From NCBI GenBank assembly GCA_039654915.1, contig JBDJPA010000011.1, positions 1,116,001 through 1,180,000 of the forward strand: a DNA stretch of 64,000 nt, read 5' to 3'. The DNA comes from Aquilaria yunnanensis. Its lineage: Eukaryota; Streptophyta; Magnoliopsida; Malvales; Thymelaeaceae. The notes under the pieces are model-generated. The model was not told the origin of the DNA and did no database searches. It saw only the letters and a program-made list of their open reading frames with translations. The position numbers and the translations under genes were made by a program. This document shows, piece by piece, positions 35,777-48,623 of this stretch; the first letter of the stretch is position 1; the number at the start of each line of letters is the position of its first letter.

Positions 35777-36875
35777 GGCCTAAAAAGAGTATAAGGAATT
35801 CAATAAAAGGAATAAGCATGACGAGGGGTTTCTATGAAGAGTCTATTATAGGTTGAGAGATGTGCTTGGCAAAGAGGGAAGTTCATCCTTTCTTGGACAT
35901 GAATCCTATGTTGGGGCTTCCTTATCTTTTTCAAATGTATCACTAATACTAGTAATTAATACCCAGTCAACTTATGAAAATGCCTCTGATGGGTCAACCC
36001 ACAAGAATGCCTCAGTAACTGGTGAACATTACTGTCAAATTTGATAGGAAATCGGCTCTGTCACTCAGTCTCATTCCGTTGCCAAAGGTTTAATCTCAAA
36101 CGGCTAAATTTTCAATTAATGTGGTGTTAGCACCTAAACACGTGGCAATCTAATGTAACATGAATTAAAAATGAATTTTCAAATTGAAAAATCACACGTA
36201 GGTTTGGAATGAACCTTTCACTAGATTAAAAAACTTTTACTTGAGTGATTTTTTTGTCTAGAACCAAAATATTTTTGGGTTCAAAAAATTGCTCTAGTTT
36301 CAACATGTTGAAAGACTTTCATCCTGTTAAAACTATAGCTCCGGGTTTTTCTCACTTCTAGACATCTAAACTTCAATGAATTTTGCACTAAAAAGATTTC
36401 TTCTTTCACAAGCAATGCTTAAATCACCAAAAATACTTGAAATATACTTAAGAATCATTTTTCCTTCCTAAGATCAAAACTTTATCAACAAGAAACCAAT
36501 GTATAAATCTTTAAATGTGGACTTGAAAAACATAAAATAAATATATTTTGTAATCATTAAAATTAGCTAAATATAAGTCATGAGTGGAACAAAACCATCA
36601 TAGGGGAAAGTTGAATGAACGTATTAACAATCAAAACAAGATTACTGATAAATCTTTTAAACTGAAATCCATAAGTTTCATAATTATCTTGTAGGAACAA
36701 GAGAAGAAAACTGATGCTATTTCAATTCTATACCACGGAGAAAGATTTAACTCCCATGCAAGTCAAGAATTACTTTCCTTAGAGGGCACTGGAGATGAAT
36801 GTCTAGGGATCGACTTGAGCTACTCACACTAGGCGATGAGCTTGCTCTCCCGTTGCTTATTATATATATATATAT
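35777..36875 (-). mobile_element. Inverted LTR fragment and flanking unassigned DNA
   Basis: 36070-36610 is, in reverse complement, the LTR type at 18711 (shared GTATAAATCTTTA, AAGCAATGCTT and ACGTGGCAATCTAATGT landmarks). Flanks 35777-36069 and 36611-36850 may be internal parts of that element, but no domain is readable. A (TA)n tract at about 36860-36874 abuts the WAK pseudogene. Confidence 0.5.
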
Positions 36876-37690
36876 GCAGCCTATTGCCATGAACTTGTTC
36901 TTGGTTGAAACTGTGAAGGCTCCCGTTGTAAAGGAGGCAAGGAATGCTTCAGTTTACATGCCGTTTCCATCGTAACAGTTGGAAGCGATGTACAGCTGCA
37001 AGGTATAGATCTCTCCGTCCGCCAGCGAGATGTTGGTCACTTGAAGGTTGCTGTTGCCCAGGAAGGCTTTGTGAGGGTTGGAAGTGGTGTTACAGGTGAT
37101 AAGGAAATCAGTAAATTGGTCTTTCAATAGGCAGCCATCCGATAGTTTGAAGGGGTAAGGTACAGTGGCAGAGCTACGCTTTGCTGCCCCCCCGGGAATT
37201 TTGAAAAAACGTAAATATGGGGTAGTAATTTGATGATTTTGTCAAAAGTTAAGGATTGTGTGTGCATTTTGCCCCCCCAAATATTGTGGAAAAATATAAA
37301 GATGGGGGGGCAATAAGGTAGGCGCTGAAGAAAGTAGGGACCCAGTGAGTAGTTATTCCCTCTACATTAAGAGGATATTCTAACATGGCCTAAATACACT
37401 ATTAGTCCTCAAACGTTTCCAACTCGTACGATTTGCTCCTTGAGCTTTGAATTAGTGTGAATTAGTCCCAATTTACAGCTTTACCTAACCGCGACGTTGT
37501 CTCTCTCCTTCGGGCTCCGCCGACTCTCCTCCGGGCTTGCCCCTCCGAGCCAAAAATCCTAGTTCCGTCACTGGTAAGGTATGTCAACGTTGCCATGTTT
37601 GTTGGCGCATTCGGCGCTTGTTGTGCTTGCTGCTACCACCATCACAAGAGCTACGTATATAGCCACCACTTCAACCTCTCTCAGCCCCAT
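36876..37690 (-). pseudogene. WAK-like receptor kinase pseudogene, exon 1 fragment
   Basis: The minus-strand reading from ATG 37690 gives a signal peptide (MGLREVEVVAIYVALVMVVA), then a GNVDIPYPF-type GUB_WAK_bind motif, interrupted by the hAT insertion at 37163-37573. Beyond the insertion it continues with LSDGCLLKDQFTDF and ITCNTT to [10 protein letters not shown], closely parallel to exon 1 of the gene at 1859-2705. A TAA lies in frame at 36956-36954. The match stops at a TA repeat near 36876, so the EGF and kinase parts are absent. ATG 37690 is preferred over an upstream one at 37792 because it starts the signal peptide and a TATA-like box overlaps the upstream site. Non-functional. Confidence 0.85.
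37163..37573. mobile_element. 411-bp hAT-superfamily MITE inside the WAK pseudogene
   Basis: The ends are CAGTGGCAGAGC and ...TTCCGTCACTG (inverse CAGTGACGGAAC), typical hAT termini. A perfect 8-bp duplication GTAAGGTA flanks it (37155-37162 and 37574-37581). Removing it restores the conserved IPYPF coding region, so the insertion site is unambiguous. No transposase. Confidence 0.93.
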
Positions 37691-38069
37691 TTTTCTCAGC
37701 TCAATTTGCAAGAAAACCTGAAGAGGAAGAAAAAGAAACATTGAAGAAGCTGGGAACAATATTGGAGTTGCACTCATTTCCCTAGCATTCACTTATATAT
37801 GTGTAAATATTGAGTAATCTTGATTTACTTTCTTACTAAATTCTGTACATCACAGTTTCACTTTTCTTTCAGAAGATGTGACGATTAATTTTTCTACATC
37901 CAATCTTTCATTAATACATGAGATTTAGTATGATATTTTTTAGTCTCTCGTTTTTCACTTCTTTCTTTCTCAATATATATCTCAAAATGGTTATTACTTT
38001 TCTTTAACTATACATATTTTTCTTTTTTTTTTTTAAATAAACTACACATATTTTTCCAAATATACTATG
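37691..38069 (-). promoter_or_regulatory. Former promoter and upstream region of the WAK pseudogene
   Basis: On the minus strand an ATATATAAG box lies at 37800-37792, about 100 bp upstream of ATG 37690, a normal plant TATA spacing. From 37840 the sequence is homologous to the starts of the repeated modules at 10381 and 42371, and it is interrupted at 38069 by a solo LTR. Confidence 0.45.
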
Positions 38070-40680
38070 TGTCGTGCCCCAAAACTCACTCTAGGAGTCT
38101 CAGGACGAAGTCATGTTGCATACTAAAGAAAATAAATTTTCCTGAGCATGCAAAGCTATATATTCCAAATAATTCCAAACTCATAAAAATTCAACTTCTC
38201 ACAATAAGTGGCATAGCAACTATAATCCTTGAAATTGAAACATAATCCATAAATTCTCAGAGTTCTAATGAACAAAATGAAATCCAAAGTCTTTCCTAAT
38301 TATAAATAAATTTCTAGTATTAATACTAACGAAATATTTCTAACTGTCTCGAACCACAATTGGCCTTGTAGTTACTCTTGCTAGCTAACTCGAACTACTC
38401 TTTATCTTTGTAAGGGGGATGAAAACGAGGTCAGCACGAATGTCCAGCAAGTAGCGAATTTTGAAAACAGAAATAAAATATACAAAATATATAAGGATCA
38501 AGCATAAATAGTTCTTGTAAAATAATAACATGAACTTCTGTAGAAATTATTTGAAGAGTCAAAATATAATCAAAGTAATAGCAATTTTAAGAACCAAACA
38601 AATAATATTTGTAAATAAAAATAATTAACCAAAACAAAGCAGTTCAAAGCAGAATGACAGAATAGAAATTCAAAACGTAGTAAGCGAGGTGATCACTGTG
38701 ATTACACTTAAATTGCTATAGTGCATCTAGAATCATCAAAGAATCGTCAATGATCAAGTGCCTATAATGATTAGTCCTAAAAACAATGCACTGTAAAACA
38801 CAACGGAACAGAATACCCTATATGGAGGATTCAGAACTACAGATTTCCAGAAGTATGAGCATAGAACCAACACTCACCAAAATGGATTCTGAACAGAAAT
38901 TCAGAGCATTACAATTGTTATAAAATTTTAGTGCAAAATATCACAATAAAAACATACCTGATCCTATCTTATTTAATCAAATACAATATATTGCATAAAT
39001 AAGATAAAACTCAAATAAGCAGAAAAATAAGTAAATTAATAAAATATTTGAAAACAATTTCAAAATAAAACACATATTTGAAAACTCTTATTCTGATTAA
39101 AAATCAATTTAATGAAAAAAAAGCTTTAAATCAAAATATTGAAAAATTACTAAGCTGGAAAACTTAATATTTTGAAGAAATAATATATACATAATATAAA
39201 AAAAAATTTAATTTTTAGAAATTTTAGTAGCCACTTACCTCAAAACACAACTTTCCAACTTCTAAAATAATTGTTTAGTCACCCAAAATAATTATGTAAA
39301 AATTTATGTAAAAATACAATAAATTTAAGAAATAACCCAAAATCACTTGCTGATAGTGACTCAAATTAATACTTTTGGAACTTAAGAATTCTCAGAACTA
39401 GTGTTAAAAGCCTTAGGGACTAATATTAAAATTAGCCCGATTGACTTTTCAAGCCCTCACACTTCTAGGGACTAAATCGTAACATTTTAACTCTGGGATA
39501 TCGATGAACTCACCTCAAAACCTAAAGGACTAATATGTCATTAGCCCAATTTTGTACCCAAAAGATGATTCTTCGTAGAGGTATAAAAGGGTTAGACCTT
39601 TATCTAGTAGCTCGAGCTCGATTTAAGGCTTATCGAGTTAAATCTTATCAACATGAACCTTATTGAGCTTGAGCTTGAAAATGAGCCCAATACATTAAAG
39701 TGCCAAGCTCGAGTTTGTAAGTAACCAACCCCTTTTATTAAGGTGCCTAACGAGCCTTTAATAATGACATATATAATACTTAAATTATATAGCTAATACC
39801 CGCCCCTTTTTTTAAGCATCCTAATTGGCTTTCAATAATAACATATATAATACTTTAATTATCTAACTAATGAAAGTGTTATTTGTTTAAGTCACTAAAT
39901 TAAACATAATAAATTCTGTACAATACCTTTCATTCAAGCCTAATGGCTTTTAGGCCGAGCTCAAGTATCAAAATTCAAACTCAAGTAATTCGAGCTAGAG
40001 TTCGAATAATACCAATAGCTTCAAGGGCTGAGCTCAAGCCTATGGTACTAGCTTAAAGGGTTGAGCCCGAGCCTAGTGGGCTTAGGCTCAGCCCGGCCCC
40101 TTTACACCCCTAATTATTCATCTTCTCCCTTGCAACTCACCGGATCACCACCATGCCTAGCCAAAATCTCACCAAACTTGTTTTTAATTTATTCTAAATA
40201 TTCCCAATTATTAATTAACTCTTCCAATCATCAAACTAAATTATAATCAACTAAGTCATTAACCTAAATCTCTCTTCAAGTTCTAAGAAAAGCTAACCTA
40301 TGCATTGAAAAATAACTAATAATCACTTACCAAATATTCTCTTTTCGCGTAAAAAATTTACAGATTACTTTTACTTGATCCTCAATTAATGGTTTCTTCT
40401 TTAACTTGTTTAACACAAAGCAATAGCTAGATAAGATTGTGAGAGAAATACCTAAACCCTAATTCTTTCATTTCTCCCCCTTTTAACACACCTCTTTCAC
40501 CTCCCTATTTACATATTTCATTAGTTTTTTTTCCTTACTTGCTCCTTTTATTAATTCCCTTGCTCTTTTTTTTCTTCTTTGCTTCTTATTTTTATTATTA
40601 TATTTTTCTTCCCTTCTCTTGGGTCTTAACCTAAATACCCAAAATAATAAAGATAAACCAAATTGGGTTGGGTCATTACA
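38070..40680 (-). mobile_element. Solo LTR (2611 bp)
   Basis: Plus-strand ends TGTCGTGCCCC and GGTCATTACA; on the minus strand the LTR runs TGTAATGACCC...GGCACGACA, i.e. TG...CA. Flanks are CTATG (38065-38069) and CTATC (40681-40685), a 5-bp TSD with one change, and the module copies at 10640 and 42590 give the empty site ATACTGTCCTCATTATG. No internal region is present. A hAT-like MITE is nested at 39576-40112. Confidence 0.8.
39576..40112. mobile_element. hAT-like MITE nested in the solo LTR
   Basis: It starts TAGAGGTATAAAAGG and ends GGCCCCTTTACACCCCTA (inverse TAGGGGTGTAAAGGGGCC), a diverged TIR pair of a common plant hAT-type MITE. The interior is full of GAGCTCGAGC/GAGCTTGAGC phrases. 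The possible 8-bp TSD (ATTCTTCG/ATTATTCA) has decayed. Confidence 0.6.
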
Positions 40681-40761
40681 CTATCCCCATAATGCAATAA
40701 AGCTTACAATATGTCTTTTTTTTATTATAATAATACTTCACATTTGGCAAATATGTCTAGA

Positions 40762-41785
40762 CCTAAATGGCTATTGCTCCCCTGAGCTATAATAACTCGG
40801 ACAGTAAACTCCTTGAATTATGAGCCACATTAACTTGAACCCTAAACTTTGAGAAAGTTATCACTTTGTTCATTTGACTCAATGATACACTAACGTTGTC
40901 TATTAACAAAAAGGAAAAACTATGTAATAATCATTTAAATTTATATTTGTTCTTTTTTTCACCCTAATATTTCATCTCCAAAACAAGCTACCATCTCCAA
41001 CTCGTTTCCTTTAACCCGCTAGAAATCTAGCATTTCCGCCATCACATCTTGATCACCCAAAAAAACCATCATGTCAACTCCAGCTCCATGACCAAATAAC
41101 AGGAGCCGCGTTCGCCATCATCATCTGTCCCCATCTTTTAGCTTTTGGACCTGACATCCGCAACTGCCACGGACACTTCCTCATTAGGCGACTTTGACAG
41201 CTGTTCCTCCAACAGCCGAAAGCCATCATCACAACGCATTTTTGAGATGCACCCCTCACTTCTCTAAGGTGGCCGTTTCAGATGCGGTACCCTTTTGCCA
41301 TTTTTAAGAAAAGAACAATGGATTCTTGCTATCACATCTCACTCTAATTTGCATCCTTGGGACATTAGCACCACAGGAAATCACATCCAATCTTCTCGTC
41401 ATGTTGCTCCCAACTTATCTTGCCTCATTCTATTGCCGATTGTTGCCTAAAGAATAGAACCCAAGATCAGATCCGTGACTCGTCCCGCCTCCTATTCGTG
41501 AAACACCGTTGTTGCAATCTAGTTTGGCTTGATTACACTTTAAGTTGCTAAGATCTTGTCTTTCAATAATTTTATCCATGATATTTTATGTTGCGCAATT
41601 AGATGTTGGTAACGTTTTAAAACTGATGGAATAGACATAGAATGATGGCACGTGACTAAGGTAATGAGCCAATGAACTAAAGTGACGGCTTTTTTAAAAT
41701 TTAAGGTATAAGTTGATGAGGTTCATAGTTTAGGGGATTAACTATTTGAGTTACTATAGTTTAGTGTAACAATAGGCAGTTAGGC
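40762..41785. mobile_element. Long-TIR element, paralogue of 8222-9234
   Basis: It has the same inverted arms (CCTAAATGGCTATTG and inverse CCTAACTGCCTATTG) and the same GC-richer interior with scattered substitutions. Small frames, e.g. minus 41074-41259, are not conserved in the partner, which argues against a real gene. Confidence 0.6.
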
Positions 41786-42370
41786 CATATATTTTTAAAG
41801 TGAAAAAGATTTACAATTTTTAGTACGTTGACCGCGGCGTCTTCTTTGGGCCATGGCGTTTAAGGAGGATTAGGATTGTCTGCATTCTGGCACCTGCCGG
41901 TCCAAATATACAATACAACCCTTCGACGCGTGGCTTGTGAGAGATTGGAAACAAACAAAGCAGGGCCGTGGACGTGGACAGACAATGCAAGTTTTGCATT
42001 CTGCTGCAAAAACATATTAACTTTTTGATTTTCTTTAAGCTTAGGTTATATTTTGGGAGATATTTAAAGAAAATGTAAAATTGATATTTTTATATACAAT
42101 GTTTATTTGCTAAATTTATATGCTAATTGAAATCCTACACTTAAAAAACGTACAAAAATACTTTTGAAATATTTTTTAACATTAAATATGTTTTATTATT
42201 TTTTAGGTTGTGTATGGGAAAAATAGTTCATAAAAAATTTATTACATTATAAAATGATATTATTCAAGTGATTATTAGGTAAATAGAGATACTAACTTTT
42301 AAATGAAATTAATTCTAAAATAAACTAAAAATAAATTATTTTTAGAAACTGCAAAATCAATAGAACCTTA
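41786..42370. repeat. WAK-upstream-like module, copy 1 in locus 2
   Basis: Homologous to 9235-10380 without its 568-bp insertion. It contains TACGTTGACCGCGG (about 41822), with a W-box core. It lies in continuation of the WAK pseudogene's upstream region once the solo LTR and long-TIR element are removed. Confidence 0.5.
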
Positions 42371-44000
42371 TTAAGACCTACTAAATTCTGCACACCACAC
42401 CGGTCAAATATTTTTGCTTATTTTTTAGAAAGAGTGGCATTTAATTTTTCTACTTCTAACCTTCCACTATTACATGGGATTTAGTATAGTAATTTTTTTT
42501 ACAGTCTCTTTTTTTTTCATATATATATATATATATATCCCAAAATGTTTATTACTTTTTTTTAATTATACATATTCTTCCGAATATACTGTCCTCATTA
42601 TGTATAGCTTACAAATTTTTTTTTCCATTATAATAATACTTCATATTTGACAAATATGTCGAATATGTTTATATTGCATAATATCAGTAATACTTTAAAA
42701 AAATTAAAAGTGAAAAACACTTAACAATTTTTAGTACGTTGACCGGGGTCTTCTTTGGGATAAGGCCTTCAAGGCGGATTAGGATTTTCTGCATTCGGGT
42801 AGCTACACCGGTAAAAAATACGTGGTGTGATTTGCCTCCATACCTTTAATTTGACAGTAACCCTTCGAGGTGCGAGGGATTTAAGAGAAAGAGTGTACTA
42901 GGAATAAAAGCGATGGGGCCATGATTGGACTAGGAAGCAATCCCGTAGACGTAAACAGAATTGTCATTTTTGCGTGGCCTAAATGCGTATAGATGGCCCT
43001 CAATTAGTATAGATGGCAATTAGGTAGACGGGTCAGGTGTAGAATCAGATCACCCACATTTAGGTTTAATTGAATTAGGATAAATCTAGACTCAGGTTAG
43101 GTTCACATTGGGTTATTTTTTGTTCAAATTGATTTTAGGTTAAGTAGATCTCAAGTTCATGTTGGGTTTGTTTAAATTTATTTGGGTTTGAGTTCAAAAT
43201 ATGTTGGATCAATTTCAATCTCAGGTAATTTTAGGTTAAGTTATTTATGTTTTATGTCATATTTGTGTCAGGTTGATAGTCAAATTTACTCGAATTACTA
43301 GTGCATATGCTGAAATCATTAGATTGATTTTTTTTTCATATGGCTTTTGTTAAGATTTAAACTAAAAATTTTTGGATTACTGGCGCACACACTTGTACAT
43401 TTTTTACGCCCTCGGCCGTATTCTTCTTTTGTGCAATTAAAAATCACATATAACCAATTACTAATATCAAACATTACATCTCAACAACATATAAACTGTC
43501 ATTTCAACAATTTTCACAAACTAATGAGTGTCCTCTTATATTATAAAATCTTATATAGAGAACGGCCCTAATCTATTCAAAGTTAAAAAAGCTAGCTCGT
43601 ACAGTTACATTTTCATTTATCTTAATGGTTTGAAAAAATTTCAGCAACATCTTACCTTAATTCCACAGAATGCACTGTTTTCTTAAGACGCACATCTTAA
43701 ATCCAATATATAAGGAACAAGGTTTAATACAATTGAAATTCATTCATAATCAAGATAAATTATGTTCAATAAAGTACGAACCAACTTCTTTCATGTATGA
43801 ACTGTTAAACTTGGACAGTCAGTTATTTCAAAACAGATTATACACATAAAATAACTGCAAATCTGTGTAGCTATTGTATATACAAATTGGTTTCACCAGA
43901 TAAAAAATTATTGACAAGTATTCTATGGTTTACCTATATGCATATATACATAAATCTTATTTTGTTCCATAATAATAAGATATTTATCATTTACTACAAA
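42371..44000. repeat. WAK-upstream-like module, copy 2 in locus 2, and noncoding flank
   Basis: 42371-42990 repeats the module (GTACGTTGACCGGGG near 42735), and 42991-44000 aligns with 11046-12410 of locus 1. A short TA tract lies at 42520-42538. No coding sequence. Confidence 0.5.
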
Positions 44001-44185
44001 ATAATGAACTCAAATAGAGCTTAGCTCTATACTAAGTCAATTTACATTCTAGGGGAAATTGCAACAGAACAACAAAAACTGATGATTGTGGAGGACGATG
44101 ATGTAGCATGGAGTGGGAGCAAGGCAACGAAGATAAAAAATGAGAGAATGAGGAAGAAGGAGATCAAGGATGTGATTTTTCTTTA

Positions 44186-45830
44186 GGGAGAATTACAATC
44201 TACCCCTAACACTTGTTCGACATTACACCTTACCCCCTCATATTTGAAAATTCTACAATTCACCCCTTGTTCTTCACCTCTATCTGTATAGCTGTTAGCA
44301 TCATGGGCCTACATATAAAAAGAACAAAATAAGTTTTAGTGTACCTCGCTTCTTTGCCTTCTAAAAAGAAAAAAAAAAGACTTAAAAAAATATAATCAGG
44401 AACGGGATCATAGCAGCCATCCACCAAAGAGAAAAAAATTAGCATTTTTCTTCCCATTTAATTTGAAATAAATGAACATTTTTATTTCCATGTCTCATAG
44501 GAATTTTTTATTTTGATCAAAAGAGAATTTTATTGCCATCAAGGCAGATACACACCAATATCCCAGTACAAGTATTTATCAAACACAGGTAAGTAACTAG
44601 CCATCCAATTAGATGTTCTCAACCTCGTAAAAGTCCACTTAGCTATGTATCTACCACTAGCATTTTCTAATCTAGAAATAAGCATAAGTGAACAAGAGTG
44701 AAAATAGATCCTAATCCTTTTAATGTCTTCAACAATAGGAGAAAGATGCCATGGAGGTTTATCTTGAAACATCTTCAACAGCTGAGACAACAGTTAAGTT
44801 TCTGATGTCTCAATAATGATATGATTAGCTCCCAAATAAACAACTTTGCTTAATCTAGTTCTAACTACTTTTAGTTTGACTTCAAGGTCATCTTTAGCAA
44901 GTATATAGAAGCTCTCAACATGCTTTAGCTCACCACAAGCTACTCTAAAAATTGTGCCCAGACTTACACAAAATGAAGATGAATTTTCCAACAACTAAAT
45001 GGCAATGAGATCGACAACACATACCCTAGAGTCTTCCCTTGTAATAACCTACACTCCAACATGTGTTAGAGGCTAATGCTACTTGTGTCATACACATGCT
45101 GAAGGCATAAAAAATATATTTAAACCATGACATCAACATACAAATTAAGCAATATGCCATAGAATAAAAAAAAAAACAATTCAAAGATGGAATAATTCCT
45201 AACATAAGCCAAATTAACAATTTTGCCTAGACTAAAGACATTCTTGATATGCTGCAAGAATATTGCTAATTCAATAATGAAGTTGGTGGCATAGGATAAA
45301 TCGGTGAAGCTAATCATCCCACAACAAACATAAGCAATTCATCACAATAGTAAAAGATAAGTTCTAACTATAATTCCAAAGACAATCAATGAGGTAATCC
45401 CAAAACAGAAGACCATAATCTCGTAGACCTAATTTGATGACCAAATCCTAACCTTCGCAACTTTTTACAACAATTCAAATTATAAATTACATACTTACCT
45501 ATGTTTCCCTTGTGAGTCATCAGTGAAGAATCCACCTTATTCATGATGAGAATTTGTTCGAGGTTCGTGTTTCCTATGGACTGCCACCATTGTCTTCCTC
45601 TCTACAACTTAATAGAAGAAAAATGATCCACACTTTTGAGTTTTGACATTAATAACATACATTCTAGGGGCAAAATTTGGTTTACATTCCCAAAATTGGG
45701 TAGGGCCAACGATGATAACGAATGTGTGGGTGGACTAGACAAATAAGGGGGAAAAATGTAGAATATTCAAACAAAATGGGGAAAAGTATAATTTAGATCA
45801 AATATCATGAGGCAAATTATAAGTCACTCT
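44186..45830. mobile_element. Long-TIR element, about 1.64 kb
   Basis: The left arm (AATTACAATCTACCCC...CATTACACCTTACCCC...AATTCTACAATTCACCCC) and the right arm (inverse: AATTTGCCTC...AATTATACTTTTCCCC...ATATTCTACATTTTTCCCCC) are diverged inverted repeats of about 130 bp. The interior has short minus-strand frames (44539-44790, 44794-44994, 45026-45220) that I cannot assign. Locus 1 has the broken counterpart, and a duplicate is at 46814-48458. Confidence 0.5.
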
Positions 45831-45961
45831 TTTCTTTATTAGTTTCTTTAGCCATTTAGATTCATTAGTCCACATTATAACTTGATTTATAAATCTAAGC
45901 TAAATTATTTTGCTTTGTATGTAGAAGAATTAAATTTTTGTGTTAATTGAGATGCATATTT

Positions 45962-45995
45962 TGTTGGAAAGTCAAATATATCATTTATATTAATA

Positions 45996-46054
<59 letters not shown>

Positions 46055-46446
46055 TTCCTTATGTATTCTTTGATTGTAGTAATGGTAAAAGCTGTATATA
46101 TATCTCCTCTCAAATATCAATGAAATTTATTCTAACCAATTCAGTCTTTCTTTCATCTTTTCATGGTATCAGAGTAAGACTAAAATCTTCACTCATTTTT
46201 TCGCTGCATTCTACTTTCTCGTGTGCATTTCTTTTCATCTTTCCTTCTCTCTAGATCTGATTTCATCTTCATCCATCTCACTGTTATTACCACATTCAAG
46301 TTTTGTGATTCTTCTAGGTCTATCTCCGTTGTTGTTTTCTAGATTTTCGTAATTGAAGATGGTCAATGCCAAGTTCGGTCTACTCGCTAAACTCTCATCT
46401 GTTAAAGGTAACTCTCGGATATATATTGTGCAAGGTATCCCAAATC
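45962..46446 (+). mobile_element. Duplicated fragment: copia 5' LTR, PBS and leader
   Basis: Identical to 48590-49076 except for 2 bp in the TA tract: LTR 45962-46163, then the PBS TGGTATCAGAG at 46164. It exists only because the tandem duplication copied it; there is no 3' half. Confidence 0.9.
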
Positions 46447-46628
46447 TGTAAAGGCTCTCCTAGTATTTCCTCTACATAAAATGTTGAGGTAAGTGTTTCC
46501 CAAGTGTGACGGCTCTCCTAGTCGATTAATCAAGTAAGTGTTTGTTAAATTTAAGTACCTCAAGTTAGCGCCTTGTTAAGCAAGTAAGATAAGCTTAATT
46601 AAGTTAAGTGAGTTCCTAAGTGTGATTT
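46447..46628 (+). mobile_element. Duplicated 182-bp start of the LARD LTR
   Basis: It begins TGTAAAGGCTCTCC like 49077 and stops abruptly at the tandem-duplication junction (GTGATTT|ATAATGAACT). Confidence 0.92.
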
Positions 46629-46813
46629 ATAATGAACTCAAATAGAGCTTAGCTCTATACTAAGTCAATTTACATTCTAGGGGAAATTGCAACAGAACAA
46701 CAAAAACTGATGATTGTGGAGGACGATGATGTAGCATGGAGTGGGAGCAAGGCAACGAAGATAAAAAATGAGAGAATGAGGAAGAAGGAGATCAAGGATG
46801 TGATTTTTCTTTA

Positions 46814-48458
46814 GGGAGAATTACAATCTACCCCTAACACTTGTTCGACATTACACCTTACCCCCTCATATTTGAAAATTCTACAATTCACCCCTTGTTC
46901 TTCACCTCTATCTGTATAGCTGTTAGCATCATGGGCCTACATATAAAAAGAACAAAATAAGTTTTAGTGTACCTCGCTTCTTTGCCTTCTAAAAAGAAAA
47001 AAAAAAGACTTAAAAAAATATAATCAGGAACGGGATCATAGCAGCCATCCACCAAAGAGAAAAAAATTAGCATTTTTCTTCCCATTTAATTTGAAATAAA
47101 TGAACATTTTTATTTCCATGTCTCATAGGAATTTTTTATTTTGATCAAAAGAGAATTTTATTGCCATCAAGGCAGATACACACCAATATCCCAGTACAAG
47201 TATTTATCAAACACAGGTAAGTAACTAGCCATCCAATTAGATGTTCTCAACCTCGTAAAAGTCCACTTAGCTATGTATCTACCACTAGCATTTTCTAATC
47301 TAGAAATAAGCATAAGTGAACAAGAGTGAAAATAGATCCTAATCCTTTTAATGTCTTCAACAATAGGAGAAAGATGCCATGGAGGTTTATCTTGAAACAT
47401 CTTCAACAGCTGAGACAACAGTTAAGTTTCTGATGTCTCAATAATGATATGATTAGCTCCCAAATAAACAACTTTGCTTAATCTAGTTCTAACTACTTTT
47501 AGTTTGACTTCAAGGTCATCTTTAGCAAGTATATAGAAGCTCTCAACATGCTTTAGCTCACCACAAGCTACTCTAAAAATTGTGCCCAGACTTACACAAA
47601 ATGAAGATGAATTTTCCAACAACTAAATGGCAATGAGATCGACAACACATACCCTAGAGTCTTCCCTTGTAATAACCTACACTCCAACATGTGTTAGAGG
47701 CTAATGCTACTTGTGTCATACACATGCTGAAGGCATAAAAAATATATTTAAACCATGACATCAACATACAAATTAAGCAATATGCCATAGAATAAAAAAA
47801 AAAACAATTCAAAGATGGAATAATTCCTAACATAAGCCAAATTAACAATTTTGCCTAGACTAAAGACATTCTTGATATGCTGCAAGAATATTGCTAATTC
47901 AATAATGAAGTTGGTGGCATAGGATAAATCGGTGAAGCTAATCATCCCACAACAAACATAAGCAATTCATCACAATAGTAAAAGATAAGTTCTAACTATA
48001 ATTCCAAAGACAATCAATGAGGTAATCCCAAAACAGAAGACCATAATCTCGTAGACCTAATTTGATGACCAAATCCTAACCTTCGCAACTTTTTACAACA
48101 ATTCAAATTATAAATTACATACTTACCTATGTTTCCCTTGTGAGTCATCAGTGAAGAATCCACCTTATTCATGATGAGAATTTGTTCGAGGTTCGTGTTT
48201 CCTATGGACTGCCACCATTGTCTTCCTCTCTACAACTTAATAGAAGAAAAATGATCCACACTTTTGAGTTTTGACATTAATAACATACATTCTAGGGGCA
48301 AAATTTGGTTTACATTCCCAAAATTGGGTAGGGCCAACGATGATAACGAATGTGTGGGTGGACTAGACAAATAAGGGGGAAAAATGTAGAATATTCAAAC
48401 AAAATGGGGAAAAGTATAATTTAGATCAAATATCATGAGGCAAATTATAAGTCACTCT
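46814..48458. mobile_element. Long-TIR element, tandem-duplicate copy
   Basis: Apparently identical to 44186-45830; see that entry for structure. Confidence 0.5.
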
Positions 48459-48589
48459 TTTCTTTATTAGTTTCTTTAGCCATTTAGATTCATTAGTCCA
48501 CATTATAACTTGATTTATAAATCTAAGCTAAATTATTTTGCTTTGTATGTAGAAGAATTAAATTTTTGTGTTAATTGAGATGCATATTT

Positions 48590-48623
48590 TGTTGGAAAGT
48601 CAAATATATCATTTATATTAATA

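Larger units (their letters stand above)
44001..46628. repeat. 2.63-kb tandem duplication, copy 1
   Basis: 44001-46628 (starts ATAATGAACT, ends GTGATTT) is repeated directly at 46629-49258. I saw no substitution between them, only a 2-bp difference in a TA tract. Copy 1 therefore contains a truncated copy of the copia 5' end (45962-46446) and the first 182 bp of the LARD LTR (46447-46628), cut at the junction. Either a very recent duplication or an assembly artefact. Confidence 0.93.

Noticed and set aside
44539..47945. Identical pairs of small frames that could suggest conserved genes
   Set aside because: They are identical only because of the recent 2.63-kb tandem duplication; the locus 1 counterparts are disrupted and no domain is recognised.
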